Source: CADEFX01 sp046154585 (lineage in GTDB: Bacteria > Pseudomonadota > Alphaproteobacteria > Rhizobiales > Hyphomicrobiaceae). From it: 64,000 bases of DNA. The position numbers were made by a program, and so were the translations under genes. Location: assembly GCA_046154585.1 (NCBI GenBank), contig JBJXDX010000103.1:115092-179091 (forward strand), written 5' to 3'. Below the pieces are notes generated by a model, which was not told where the DNA came from, searched no databases, and saw only the letters and a list, made by a program, of their open reading frames with translations. Every line of letters starts with the position of its first letter. The first letter of the stretch is position 1. Below, in pieces: positions 1-8,825 of this stretch.

Positions 1-11
1 CCCACTTTCTC

Positions 12-1169
12 CTAGTCGACGACGACCAGATCGCGCGGCGTGCGGGAGAGAACTTCGACGCCCGTGGCGGTGATGAGGCAGTTGTCGATCAGGCGCACGC
101 CGATGCGTTCCTCCTTGAGGAAGAGCGCGGGCTCAACGGAGATCACCATGCCGGCGCGCAGCACGTCCTTGCTGCCGCCGAACATGTTGGTGGGCTCGCC
201 CCACGAGGGCGGAAAGCCCGGGGCCATGCCGTAGCCCGAGGTGTGCTGGCGGAACTGATCCATGCCGGCCTTGACGAACACGCCCTTGAGCGCCTCGTGC
301 GGCTTGATGGCTGGCGCGCTATCGCGCATTTCCGCCATGCAGGCATCCGACGCTTCGAGTACGAGCTTGTGCAAGTCGCTGAGCCGCGCGGCCGGCTTGC
401 CGAGCACCCATTGGCGTCCGAGCGTGGACGTGTAACGGCGATAGGCGCCTCCCAGCTCGACGAGGCCCGTGTCGCCGCGCTTCTGCTTGCGTTCGGTCGG
501 TGCGCCGAGGGCGAAACAGCTCCGCTCGCCCGTCATGAGGTTCATGGTGCTGGCGGGGATGGCGCTGCCGGCCTTGAGAATGGCGTTGTAGGCGGCGGCC
601 GCCAGCTCCAGCTCGGTGCGCCCTTCGGCAACGGCGGCGATGAGCGCCTTCCAGGCCTCCGCGGCGATAGACGCCGACTTGCGGTGATACGCGATCTCCT
701 GCGGCGACTTTACGAGCTTCAGGTTGTGAATGAGACCGGAGGGCTCGGAGACGAGTGCCTTGCCGAGAATGTCCTTCACGCGAATGTACTGATGTGGGTT
801 GAGATACCAGGAGGGCACCTCCATGCCGACGCGGGCGGTCTTGAGGCCGAGATCATCGGCAAACTTGGAGAAGGCCTCCATGGGGTCTTCCGGCTCGGCG
901 CCGTTGTAGCTGCGCACCTCGGTGACCATGGTGTCCAGTTCGAACTCGTTGCGCTCCATCTCGCGGGTGAAGATGACGAGCTTGTCGGAGCTGGCCGAGA
1001 CGGCGAGGCACTGGAAGGCGGTGTAGCTCTTGTTATCCTGGCCGATGAGCCAGCGCATGGTCACGGGATGGATGACGAGGAGCCAATCGAGCCCGGCATC
1101 GGCGATGGCCTTGCGTGTGCGTGCGAGACGATCGGCGAATTCTTCCCTGGTGAAGTCGGTCTTGGACAT
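12..1169 (-). CDS. M24-family amidinohydrolase-like protein (creatinase / ectoine hydrolase type)
   Basis: 385 aa. It has the creatinase-type N-terminal domain (about 1-155) followed by a pita-bread fold (about 160-385). Metal-dependent M24 aminopeptidases carry an Asp-Asp-His-Glu-Glu set. Here the first Asp region reads VELGGAY (Asp to Glu), the second Asp is Thr (YTSTLGRQ), the His (HTSGYGMAPG) and first Glu (SVEPAL) remain, and the last Glu is lost (GVRLIDN). That pattern fits metal-independent creatinase/ectoine hydrolase relatives that cleave C-N bonds of small amidino or amide compounds, rather than a peptidase. It is the last visible gene of the leftward ABC-transporter operon, 38 bp after the ATPase gene. 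The bases after its stop (1-11) read as a Shine-Dalgarno-like AGGAGA, so another gene may follow beyond the edge. The substrate is unknown. Confidence 0.85.
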   Translation of the reverse strand: MSKTDFTREEFADRLARTRKAIADAGLDWLLVIHPVTMRWLIGQDNKSYTAFQCLAVSASSDKLVIFTREMERNEFELDTMVTEVRSYNGAEPEDPMEAFSKFADDLGLKTARVGMEVPSWYLNPHQYIRVKDILGKALVSEPSGLIHNLKLVKSPQEIAYHRKSASIAAEAWKALIAAVAEGRTELELAAAAYNAILKAGSAIPASTMNLMTGERSCFALGAPTERKQKRGDTGLVELGGAYRRYTSTLGRQWVLGKPAARLSDLHKLVLEASDACMAEMRDSAPAIKPHEALKGVFVKAGMDQFRQHTSGYGMAPGFPPSWGEPTNMFGGSKDVLRAGMVISVEPALFLKEERIGVRLIDNCLITATGVEVLSRTPRDLVVVD

Positions 1170-1207
1170 AGATCACCTCGTTGGTTCTTGATTTAGCGGT
1201 CGCGGCG

Positions 1208-2029
1208 TCAGTGGCGGCGGCCAGGCGCCGACGCAGATGAGCGCGACAACGTTTCGTCGTGATGACGCACCTCGCTTTCGACGAGGGCCCAGATCTCGGC
1301 CTTCAGCTTGGCAAATTCGGGCGAGAGCTGTAGCGCCACGTGCCGCGGGGCCGGCAGTGTATTGGCGAGAATGGCCTTGACGCGGCCCGGACGCGCGGAC
1401 ATCACGACGATCCGGTCAGCGAGGATGAGGGCCTCGTCGATCGAGTGCGTGATGAAGACGGTTGTCTTGCGGCTCTCGGCATGAATGCGCAACAGCTCTT
1501 CCTGCATTACCTGGCGTGTCATGGCGTCGAGCGCTGCGAACGGCTCGTCCATCAGCAGCACTTCCGGATTGGCCGCCAGGAGCCGGGCGAACGTGACGCG
1601 CTGCTGCATGCCGCCCGACAGCTCGGCGGGATAATGCTCCTCGAAGCCCGTGAGCTTGACCATGTCGATGTAGAGCTGCGCAATGCGCCGCCGCTCGTCT
1701 GCCGGTACGCCCTGCATCTTGGGACCGAACTCGACATTCATACGCACCGTCTTCCACGGAAACAGCGCGTACGACTGGAAGACCATACCGCAGCGGGGCT
1801 CGATGGCGCGAATCGGCGTGCCGCGCAGGCGCACCTCGCCGTGGGTCGGCTGCATGAAGCCGGCGAACATGTTGAGAAGCGTCGACTTCCCGCAGCCCGA
1901 CGCACCGAGCAGGCACACGAACTCGCCTTCGGCGATGTCGAGCGAGAAGCGATCGACGGCCGTGATCTCGGTCGTGCCGGCGAAACTGAAGACCTTCGTC
2001 ACCTGGTCTGCGGAGAGGATGCCGGCCAT
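1208..2029 (-). CDS. ABC transporter ATP-binding protein (NitT/TauT/SsuB family)
   Basis: 273 aa starting at the ATG at 2029. The longer reading to 2236 only adds sequence that overlaps the permease gene and does not fit the family. Walker A GASGCGKST is at 42-50, the signature LSGGMQQR at about 138-145, and Walker B VLLMDEPFAALD at about 157-168. The switch His follows in FITHSIDEA. The length and the SGGMQQR signature fit the ATPase of nitrate/taurine/aliphatic-sulfonate importers. It energises the permease encoded 11 bp upstream and the binding protein at 2919-3911. The family does not fix the substrate. Confidence 0.93.
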   Translation of the reverse strand: MAGILSADQVTKVFSFAGTTEITAVDRFSLDIAEGEFVCLLGASGCGKSTLLNMFAGFMQPTHGEVRLRGTPIRAIEPRCGMVFQSYALFPWKTVRMNVEFGPKMQGVPADERRRIAQLYIDMVKLTGFEEHYPAELSGGMQQRVTFARLLAANPEVLLMDEPFAALDAMTRQVMQEELLRIHAESRKTTVFITHSIDEALILADRIVVMSARPGRVKAILANTLPAPRHVALQLSPEFAKLKAEIWALVESEVRHHDETLSRSSASAPGRRH

Positions 2030-2040
2030 GCGTGTGTCCC

Positions 2041-2880
2041 CTACAAGCGCCGGTTGCGTTCCCAGGGCAGCAAGAGCCGCTCCAGCATGTTGGCGAAGTA
2101 ATCGGCGACGAGCACGGTCAGGGAAATGCAGATCATGCCGACCAGAACGAGCGCCAGATTGCCCCAGTCCTTTGCCTGCCAGATGAGCGCGCCGAGGCCG
2201 TTCTGGGCGGCGATCATCTCGGCCGAGAGGACGCACGACCAGGAGATGGCGAGCGTCACCTTGAGGCCGGCGAGGATGCCGGGCAGCGCGCCCGGAAGCA
2301 CCACCTCGCGCATGATGGCGAGATCATTGGCACCGAGGTTGCGCGCGGCACGCACGAGCAGTGGGTCGACACGTTTCGTGCTCTCGTAGGTGTAGAGCAG
2401 GATGTAGATCCACGAGCCCATGAAGGCGATAGCGATCTTCTGCGCCTCCCCGATGCCGAGCCACAGGATGCTGAGCGGAATCCATGTGATCGACGGCAGC
2501 GGCCGCAGCAGCGAGACGAACGGATCGAAGATCGCTTTCGCCGGCGCCCATACCCCCATGACGATGCCGAGCGGCACGGCGACGACGGTTGCGAGCGCAA
2601 AGCCGAGGAAGACGCGCTTGGACGACATGAGGATGTCAGTCAGGAGCTGGCCGTGCAGCAGCAGCTTCCAGCCCTCGGCCAGCACGGCTGCCGGTGACGG
2701 CAAGAAGACGGGCGCAATCCAGCCGAGCCCGGTGGCCGCCGACCACAACGCCATCATCGCCAAGACCGAAGCAATGCTCAAGACCAGCGGCCGGCGATAG
2801 AACGGCCGGCCGGTGCGCGGAGCCGCGTTCCTTGCAGTAACCGATGGCCGTGCTATCGCGACCTGCTCCGCTGTTGTCAT
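2041..2880 (-). CDS. ABC transporter permease (NitT/TauT family)
   Basis: 279 aa inner-membrane protein starting at the ATG at 2880. It has about six hydrophobic segments, the first near residues 32-52. The EAA-type cytoplasmic loop that contacts the ATPase is visible as RAARNLGANDLAIMREVVLPGALP. The length matches the SsuC/TauC family. It lies between the ATPase gene (11 bp downstream) and the binding-protein gene (38 bp upstream) on the same strand, so the three form one importer operon. Confidence 0.92.
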   Translation of the reverse strand: MTTAEQVAIARPSVTARNAAPRTGRPFYRRPLVLSIASVLAMMALWSAATGLGWIAPVFLPSPAAVLAEGWKLLLHGQLLTDILMSSKRVFLGFALATVVAVPLGIVMGVWAPAKAIFDPFVSLLRPLPSITWIPLSILWLGIGEAQKIAIAFMGSWIYILLYTYESTKRVDPLLVRAARNLGANDLAIMREVVLPGALPGILAGLKVTLAISWSCVLSAEMIAAQNGLGALIWQAKDWGNLALVLVGMICISLTVLVADYFANMLERLLLPWERNRRL

Positions 2881-2918
2881 GTATGCCCTGTCCCCGAGGC
2901 CGGGTGATGTTGGCGCCG

Positions 2919-3911
2919 CTATTGCGGCACGAACGACGTGTTCTCCCATTTCTTGGTCTCGGGCAGTGCCGGAATCTTGCCGTTCTTGTACAGCCACTCC
3001 GCCAGATACTGCATCTGGCCGCTGTGCAATTCCATGTGCTTCTTCCAGTCTTTGGCGCCGGAGTATTTGAACTTCTGCATCGCGGCCAGCACTTCCTCCG
3101 GGGTTTTTCGGAAATAGTGCGCGACCGCCTTCGCGGCTTCCTTGGGATTGGCATTGGTGAACTCGACGCCCTTGAAGATGGCCGCAGTCAGCTTTTTCGC
3201 GGCGTCGGGCGTTTCGTCCACCAGCTTCTTGGAGATGATGACGATGTCGGGCGAGGCCATGGTGCCAAACGTCTTGAAATTGGGTGTGTCGGCGTCGGTC
3301 CCGAGCAGCTTGCCGTCGGGCGCCGCCGTCTTCACGTTCGTGAACAGAGGCTCCCACACGCAGGCCGCATCGACGTCGCCCTTGGCGATGGCGCCGGCCA
3401 TCTCGCCGCCCGGCAGGTTGACGAATTGAACGTCCTTCTCGCTCATGCCTTCGTTTTCGAGCAGCCCATTCATGGTGATCTGCGCGGACGTGTTGGCGGC
3501 AACCTTCTTGCCTTTCAGATCCTTGAAGGAGGAAAAGCCGGCTCGGGCCCAGCAGCCTTCGTTGCCCGGGCTGTCATCGACATTGGCGAAGAAGTAGAAG
3601 CTCTGATTGCCGCGCGCCATTTCGTTGATGACGGCGATGCGGCCGAGGTTGCTGAAGGCGACGGAGCCCGCGGTCAGCGCGGCGATGCGGTCGGCCGAGC
3701 TCGGGATGCTCTTCAGCTCTACGTCGAGGCCCTGCTCCTTGAAATAGCCCTTCTCGATGGCTGCCATGATGGGGACGTGGCCCCACCACCCGCTCGATCC
3801 GGCGAAGTCGAGCTTCTGGGCAACAGCCCCTGGCGTATCGAGAGCCAGTACGAGCACCGTCGCGAGGACGGACACCAAATGCTGCCGAACGGCGGATTTC
3901 ATGACGCTCAC
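2919..3911 (-). CDS. ABC transporter substrate-binding protein (NitT/TauT/SsuA type)
   Basis: 330 aa with a Sec signal peptide (hydrophobic core at about 12-28, cleavage probably after GAVA). The mature part is an SsuA/THI5/NMT1-like domain, visible in GYFKEQGLDVELK near the start and in DLKGKKVAANTSAQ and DAACVWEP later. The GTG at 3911 is preferred as start because GGGAGG lies 5 bases upstream; the ATG three codons later is too far from it. The protein captures the ligand in the periplasm for the permease/ATPase pair. The neighbouring monooxygenase and amidinohydrolase suggest an organic nitrogen or sulfur compound, which is inference. Confidence 0.92.
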   Translation of the reverse strand: MSVMKSAVRQHLVSVLATVLVLALDTPGAVAQKLDFAGSSGWWGHVPIMAAIEKGYFKEQGLDVELKSIPSSADRIAALTAGSVAFSNLGRIAVINEMARGNQSFYFFANVDDSPGNEGCWARAGFSSFKDLKGKKVAANTSAQITMNGLLENEGMSEKDVQFVNLPGGEMAGAIAKGDVDAACVWEPLFTNVKTAAPDGKLLGTDADTPNFKTFGTMASPDIVIISKKLVDETPDAAKKLTAAIFKGVEFTNANPKEAAKAVAHYFRKTPEEVLAAMQKFKYSGAKDWKKHMELHSGQMQYLAEWLYKNGKIPALPETKKWENTSFVPQ

Positions 3912-4009
3912 ATCAACCTCCCTTACGACCTACGACGATCCGGCACACGGGACTGTCCGGACACTCACCCCTGTTTCGCCCCCTCGAATGCCTCGCTCCC
4001 GCCGGCACG

Positions 4010-5095
4010 TCATTCGGCCGCCGCCGCACTCTTGCTGGCAAAACGGGGAATCACCTTCTCTCCGATGAGCTCGATGGAACGCATGGCCTGCTCGTGCGTG
4101 GCGCGGCCGGCTTGCAGAACGAAGATCATCTGATCGAGGCCGGCTTCCGCCCACTGCTCGACCTGGCGGCAGATGGAATCGGGGTTGCCGCCGATCGCCA
4201 TGCCGTCGGCGATCAACTGGTCGTTCGTGCGCGCGCGGAATTTTGCGACCACGGCCTCCTGGCCGCCTGCCGTGGCGAAACGCACGGAATTGATGGCCGC
4301 GTCGTTGTCGCCGTTGTACCAGCGCGCCATGGCGCAGGCGAGGTCGCGGCCCGTGCGATCATCCTCGTGGCAGCAGGCGAGCGCGAAGGCCGCCACGTTC
4401 TCGTTGGGCGCCTTGCCGATGAACTGGCTGTGGTCGCCGCTGCGGATGGTTGCACGGTAGGCGGTGATGGCGTTGCGCGTCTCGCCAATGCTGTTGCGCG
4501 TGACGCCGATGACGCCGACACCCTTGCGGCCAGCGGCCTCGTAAGTCGAAAGATTAGAGGCGGCGAACCACAACGGCGGGTGGGGCCGCTGGACGAGATG
4601 GGGCACGACCTGACGCGCCGGCAGATCGAAGTACCGGCCCTTGTAGCCGGTGAAGCGCTCCTCCGTGAAAATCTGCATCACGGCCTCCATGGACTCGCCC
4701 GCGACCGCACGGCTGCGCTCGTCACTGACGCCGAAGGCCTCAATCATGTATGGCGTCGAGCCGCGGCCCACGCCGAATTCCACGCGGCCGTTGCTCAGAA
4801 CATCGAGCGTCGAGATCTTCTCGGCGACGGAATAAGGATGATGCAGCGTCACGAGCAGCACGGCGAAGCCGAGCCGGATGCGGCTGGTGCGCTGGCTGAC
4901 GGCGGCGAGCAGCATGTCGGGGCACGGGCTGTGGCCGATTTCCTCGAAGAAGTGCATCTCCGTCAGCCAGAAGTAGTCGAAGCCCGCCGCCTCGCCGGCC
5001 GCGGCCTGATCCAGCATGTTGCGATAGGCGACGAGCTCGGTGTCGCCGGTCCACGGACGCGGCATCTGGAGCTGGGTCATCATTCCGAATTTCAC
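4010..5095 (-). CDS. LLM-class flavin-dependent monooxygenase (bacterial luciferase-like)
   Basis: About 361 aa from the GTG at 5095, chosen because GAGGAG lies about 9 bases upstream and the family begins at VKFGMM. The TIM-barrel luciferase-like domain is recognisable from DYFWLTEMHF, RIRLGFAVLLVTLHHP, the region around VEFGVGRGS (about 113-121) and PHPPLWFAAS. Such enzymes use reduced FMN or F420 with oxygen to open C-S, C-N or C-C bonds. As first gene of the leftward operon with the ABC importer and the M24 protein, it probably carries out the first attack on the imported compound. A reading to 5134 exists but lacks support. Confidence 0.9.
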   Translation of the reverse strand: MKFGMMTQLQMPRPWTGDTELVAYRNMLDQAAAGEAAGFDYFWLTEMHFFEEIGHSPCPDMLLAAVSQRTSRIRLGFAVLLVTLHHPYSVAEKISTLDVLSNGRVEFGVGRGSTPYMIEAFGVSDERSRAVAGESMEAVMQIFTEERFTGYKGRYFDLPARQVVPHLVQRPHPPLWFAASNLSTYEAAGRKGVGVIGVTRNSIGETRNAITAYRATIRSGDHSQFIGKAPNENVAAFALACCHEDDRTGRDLACAMARWYNGDNDAAINSVRFATAGGQEAVVAKFRARTNDQLIADGMAIGGNPDSICRQVEQWAEAGLDQMIFVLQAGRATHEQAMRSIELIGEKVIPRFASKSAAAAE

Positions 5096-5210
5096 GGCCG
5101 ACTGCTCCTCTTGCTGGTGCCGGCCGCTGCGCACTCAATCGAGACCGACGCGATGGAGTGATGCTAGACGCAACGTTTGCCTTGCGTCCAAGGCATAAGA
5201 TACATAATTG

Positions 5211-5229
5211 ATATTACCTCATGTAATAT
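5211..5229. promoter_or_regulatory. 19-bp perfect palindrome, probable LysR operator
   Basis: ATATTAC-ctcat-GTAATAT: 7-bp arms match exactly around a 5-base centre, and the site contains the T-N11-A form typical of LysR-type operators. It lies in an AT-rich patch (about 5195-5230) between the divergent monooxygenase operon (start 5095) and the LysR gene (start 5241). It ends only 11 bases before the LysR start, so it would also autoregulate that gene. Confidence 0.7.
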
Positions 5230-5240
5230 GGGCGTGCCCG

Positions 5241-6167
5241 ATGGATCGCCGGTCATTGCGCTATTTCCAGGCAGTTGCCGAGTTCGGCAGCATCAGCCGC
5301 GCCGCGGAATCGTTGCGCATTTCCCAGCCCGCCGTCAGCCGCCAGATTGCCCGTTTGGAAGATGTTCTCGCGTGCTCGCTGTTCGCCCGCCACGGGCACG
5401 GCGTCGCGTTGACCGAAGCCGGGCGGATGCTGCTAGAGCGCGGCCAGCTCATCCTGCGGCAGATCGAACAGACCGAGGCGGAAATCCGCGGCGGCAGCGG
5501 GCTGCTGTCGGGTGCGATCACGCTGGCTGTGCCGCCGGCGGCAGGACTGTTTCTCGTGCCGGAGCTCGTCAAGCGGTGCGAGGCGGCCCATCCGAACGTG
5601 TCGCTGAAACTGGTCGCGGGCTACAGCGGCTACATCCACGAATGGCTTGTGCGCGGCGTCGCCGATCTCGCGTGCCTGCACGACCCCTTGCCGCAGAGGG
5701 GCTTCGAGATCGTGCCGCTCGTGCGCGAGGAGGTGTTCCTGGTCGGCAAGCGTGGAGCCTTTCCGTTTCGCAGCCAGTATGTTGGCGCCCGGCAGCTGGC
5801 ATCCCTGCCGCTGATCCTGCCGAGCCGGCCGAACGCCTCCCGACGCATGCTCGACAGCTGGGTATCGGCGCGTGGGCTGTCGCTCAACGTGAAGATCGAG
5901 GCCGACGATTCCTCCATCATCCGCGCGCTGCTGGTCAACGGCGTCGGCTTCAGCCTGCTGAGCCGCGGCGCGTTCCAGTTTCAAGTGCAGCACAAGGAAC
6001 TCGAAGCTCGGGCCTTCCGGCCAAAGATGTTCTGGCCTCTCGCGCTCGTCATGGCCGCCAATCCGACTCGCTCGGCGCTGATCGGCGCGATCGCCAGCCT
6101 CATTCAGGACAGCGTCCGCGACCTGTCGCGGACAGGCAAATGGCTCGGGGCGACTGAAGCGCGCTGA
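5241..6167 (+). CDS. LysR-family transcriptional regulator
   Basis: 308 aa from the ATG at 5241 (MDRRSLRYF); a TTG-initiated reading from 5208 would run through the palindromic operator. The N-terminal winged helix-turn-helix (about 1-60) has the classic GSISRAAESLRISQPAVSRQIARLE stretch, here cited for position only. The effector domain (about 90-295) starts at SGAITLAVPP. It is divergent from the monooxygenase/ABC/M24 operon, which it most likely controls in response to that pathway's substrate. The inducer is unknown. Confidence 0.93.
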   Translation: MDRRSLRYFQAVAEFGSISRAAESLRISQPAVSRQIARLEDVLACSLFARHGHGVALTEAGRMLLERGQLILRQIEQTEAEIRGGSGLLSGAITLAVPPAAGLFLVPELVKRCEAAHPNVSLKLVAGYSGYIHEWLVRGVADLACLHDPLPQRGFEIVPLVREEVFLVGKRGAFPFRSQYVGARQLASLPLILPSRPNASRRMLDSWVSARGLSLNVKIEADDSSIIRALLVNGVGFSLLSRGAFQFQVQHKELEARAFRPKMFWPLALVMAANPTRSALIGAIASLIQDSVRDLSRTGKWLGATEAR

Positions 6168-6179
6168 CGAGAGGACGGT

Positions 6180-6217
6180 CGCTTCGTATGGAGCACCGTC
6201 GGCTTCCACGCGAAACG
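6180..6217. repeat. imperfect hairpin between convergent genes
   Basis: The arm CGCTTCGTATGGAGC pairs imperfectly with GCTTCCACGCGAAACG (about 12 of 16 positions, one gap). It lies between the ends of the LysR gene and the channel gene, where a bidirectional terminator would sit. There is no T-run. It resembles the perfect hairpin at 12232-12268, suggesting the same dispersed element. Confidence 0.4.
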
Positions 6218-6249
6218 TATCGGTTCAGACGACCTGTCCTGCTCTAGGC

Positions 6250-8553
6250 TCAGCCGTGGCCGAGGGAGGCGTTATAAAGGTAGAAACCCATGCCGGTCAC
6301 GAGGGCCGGAATGAGGATGACGTAAAGCGCCGCCAGGATCTTTCCGAGCCACGGCCTGCGCGCCACCGGCCCAGTGATGCGGAAGATCGAGATGGCAACC
6401 ATGAGGCTCACCGCCATATACATGAACAGGAATATCCTGTCGGACACTGTAGTCCCCTCGGCATCGATCTTCGGCAGCGCCAGGTAGAGCGCCACCGCCG
6501 ACAGCAGCGCAGTGACCTGAATGGTGACGATCGCCTCGAAGTGCGTCTGCGGGATGAAGATCGAGAGGTAGGCGACGATCAGGATGAAAGCCAGCGGCAC
6601 CACGACGCGGAGGTAGTAGTCCGTTGTCTCACGTTTCATAAGCCAAGCGAAACTCGCCTTGTAGAACGGAACGACGCTCTGATTCAGGGTCCACGCATCG
6701 ATCGTGGGCATGAAGTCTTCATCGTAGCCGACGTACTGCTCCTTGGGCTCCCAGCCGTCTGTTCCGACGTCCTTGTCGCGCATGGACATAGGTGGCGGCT
6801 GGACAATAAAGAGCTTGTCTCCGGATTTGGGCCGGATATCGATCGCGAATCGCTGGGTGTCGAACGGATAGTTCGAGAGCCGAGGCTCGAACGTGAATCT
6901 GCCAGCCACGCGATAGATCTTCATCTGGTCGGGATAGAGCTCGCTGGCGCTGCCGTCGTGCAGCGTTCGGACGCTGACCTGACGATCGTTGGTCTTCGGA
7001 TCGATGAAGCCATTGGCGAGGTCGATGTCGTCTATCGAAGCCTTCTGGCCGCGCATCGACAGGTAGAACTCGGCAAAGAAGCTCTTGTCGTTTTCCTCGA
7101 CGCGAGCGATGCGGATGAGGTCGATGTCGATGTAGAGTGTATCGACCGGCCTCAGCTTGTCGGCCTTCAGGCGGGCGAATTGGATCGGCGCGAGCTGCGA
7201 GGAACCGAGCGCCCTCGGCCGCATAATGATGAAGGGCGTGCGATCCGCCGTGCGCGAGAAGGGCCTGAAGGACCAGTTCTCGAAGCTGCCGCGAAACGCG
7301 CCGCGTCCGGCGGCATAGGATGTCGTGAGAGTCTTCAGCACATGTGCGCGCAGTTTGGCGACGTCGTCCTTGGGATCGGCAGTTTTGAGTGCCTCGGCCG
7401 CCAGGCCGATCATGTCGGCATACTGGGTGCCGCGGCCGATGGCACGCATGTTGCGGCTTTCGAATATTTCGCGCTTGTCCTTGGAACGCGCTTTGCACGA
7501 GCCATTGGACCAGCCGGGCGCCTCGGCGATCTTGGCGCCTTCGAACATCCAGTTGTCGAGGCCGTTGCGGATGACCCGCTGCCGCAGGCGATCACTGAAC
7601 ACATGGGGGAGATCGTCCCAGGCGAGCTGATAGAGGTCGCCCGGATACTCGCCGCCCTCGACGATGGTCTCGATGCGGCCGGTGACCAGGATCGGCGGCG
7701 TCACGTTCGCCGCGGCCATGGCCGTGAGCAAAGGCGGGATGCGCTGATTGCCGACCGCGATGACCGCCAGATCGGCATTCTTCTCCTTGAGGTCGGCGAC
7801 GACCTGGGCGATAGCGGCAGGATCGAGCTTGTTGTCAGCGAGGGACAACCGATGGTCGGCGATCAGCTTGATGTCCTCAGAATTGTGAAGACCGTCGCCG
7901 AGGCTGACGCTGAAAGGCTGATCGCGCAGGCCGATGAACGCCGGCCGCTCCAACTTAGACGACTTCATGAAGGCCGCCATGACCGGCACGCGCTCGTCGT
8001 CCTGGGACGGGCGCATGGTGAAGACGCTGGCGTGGTTCTCGAACAGCGACGTGAGACTGATGTCGGACAGGAACGGGATCGCTTTGGCGTCGAGCTCGGC
8101 GCCGAGCGCCTTGAACGCCGCGGTCGCGCCGTCCGAGAAGGCGAGCCCAACCATAGCCACGGTGTTGGGGCTGGCGAGGGCTTCCCTGAGGTTGGAGGCG
8201 GTGCGAGCCGGCGTGCGCAGATCGTCGAGAATCTTCACACGGAGCTGGCGCCCAAGGATCCCACCGGACGCATTGATTCGGTTCTGCTCGGCAAGCGTCA
8301 GCCGTTCGATGGCCGTTGCGTCGCCCGGATCGTAGCAGACGTCTCTGCGCGTGCTGACGAAAACGGCGATCTCGAGCGGCGGCTGGGTCAGGCTGGACGC
8401 CACCTGGGCCCGCGCGGGGACGGGCGATACAAGAAGAACGGCGATGCAGAGCATGGCGAAGCCCGCCACTACATGCAGGACGTCGGCGCAAAGGCCGTTC
8501 GCCCTCCCGCCCAAATGCATTCGGCCTGCGCCACGACACACCGTGTTTGTCAC
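6250..8553 (-). CDS. periplasmic-binding-protein / pentameric ligand-gated ion channel fusion
   Basis: About 767 aa from the GTG at 8553, chosen because GAGG lies about 6 bases upstream; a TTG at 8598 and an ATG at 8520 are alternatives. Order: signal peptide (to about residue 50, ending VPARAQ); type-1 periplasmic-binding domain (about 60-430, with NASGGILGRQLRV and VAMVGLAFSDG as in LivJ-like receptors); a beta-rich ligand-binding region (about 470-640) containing the loop YPFDTQRF, the prokaryotic counterpart of the Cys-loop; then four membrane helices (about 646-762). M1 carries the conserved Pro (VVVPLAFILIVAY). M2 (FEAIVTIQVTALLSAVAL) resembles the GLIC pore helix. The family forms cation or anion channels in the inner membrane opened by periplasmic ligands. 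The added binding domain implies a second ligand input. It is convergent with the LysR gene and appears monocistronic. Confidence 0.85.
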   Translation of the reverse strand: MTNTVCRGAGRMHLGGRANGLCADVLHVVAGFAMLCIAVLLVSPVPARAQVASSLTQPPLEIAVFVSTRRDVCYDPGDATAIERLTLAEQNRINASGGILGRQLRVKILDDLRTPARTASNLREALASPNTVAMVGLAFSDGATAAFKALGAELDAKAIPFLSDISLTSLFENHASVFTMRPSQDDERVPVMAAFMKSSKLERPAFIGLRDQPFSVSLGDGLHNSEDIKLIADHRLSLADNKLDPAAIAQVVADLKEKNADLAVIAVGNQRIPPLLTAMAAANVTPPILVTGRIETIVEGGEYPGDLYQLAWDDLPHVFSDRLRQRVIRNGLDNWMFEGAKIAEAPGWSNGSCKARSKDKREIFESRNMRAIGRGTQYADMIGLAAEALKTADPKDDVAKLRAHVLKTLTTSYAAGRGAFRGSFENWSFRPFSRTADRTPFIIMRPRALGSSQLAPIQFARLKADKLRPVDTLYIDIDLIRIARVEENDKSFFAEFYLSMRGQKASIDDIDLANGFIDPKTNDRQVSVRTLHDGSASELYPDQMKIYRVAGRFTFEPRLSNYPFDTQRFAIDIRPKSGDKLFIVQPPPMSMRDKDVGTDGWEPKEQYVGYDEDFMPTIDAWTLNQSVVPFYKASFAWLMKRETTDYYLRVVVPLAFILIVAYLSIFIPQTHFEAIVTIQVTALLSAVALYLALPKIDAEGTTVSDRIFLFMYMAVSLMVAISIFRITGPVARRPWLGKILAALYVILIPALVTGMGFYLYNASLGHG

Positions 8554-8825
8554 GTGTCCCTCGTCTCCACCCGCACTTTCGCGCAATAGATCCCCCAAAT
8601 GCGGGCTCTATTAGGGCTTCCATGCGGCAGCGGGCAAGGCCAAATCGAGAACGACCGTGTACCGAGATCGGCGTACACAGCGGGCCGGGCGCGCCGGCTG
8701 CATCACGCGCTGATCAAAGAGCGCGGCGCGGGTGTGCCGATGTCGTAGCCGGCTCTTTCTTGCCGCCGTCCGCTCGTTGTAGGCTCAGCGGGTCGCAGAG
8801 TTCCCAGTACCAAGGAGCACCTATC

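Noticed and set aside
2041..3357. Longer reading of the ABC permease gene
   Set aside because: The extra N-terminal part overlaps the binding-protein gene and has no permease character; the ATG at 2880 fits the family.
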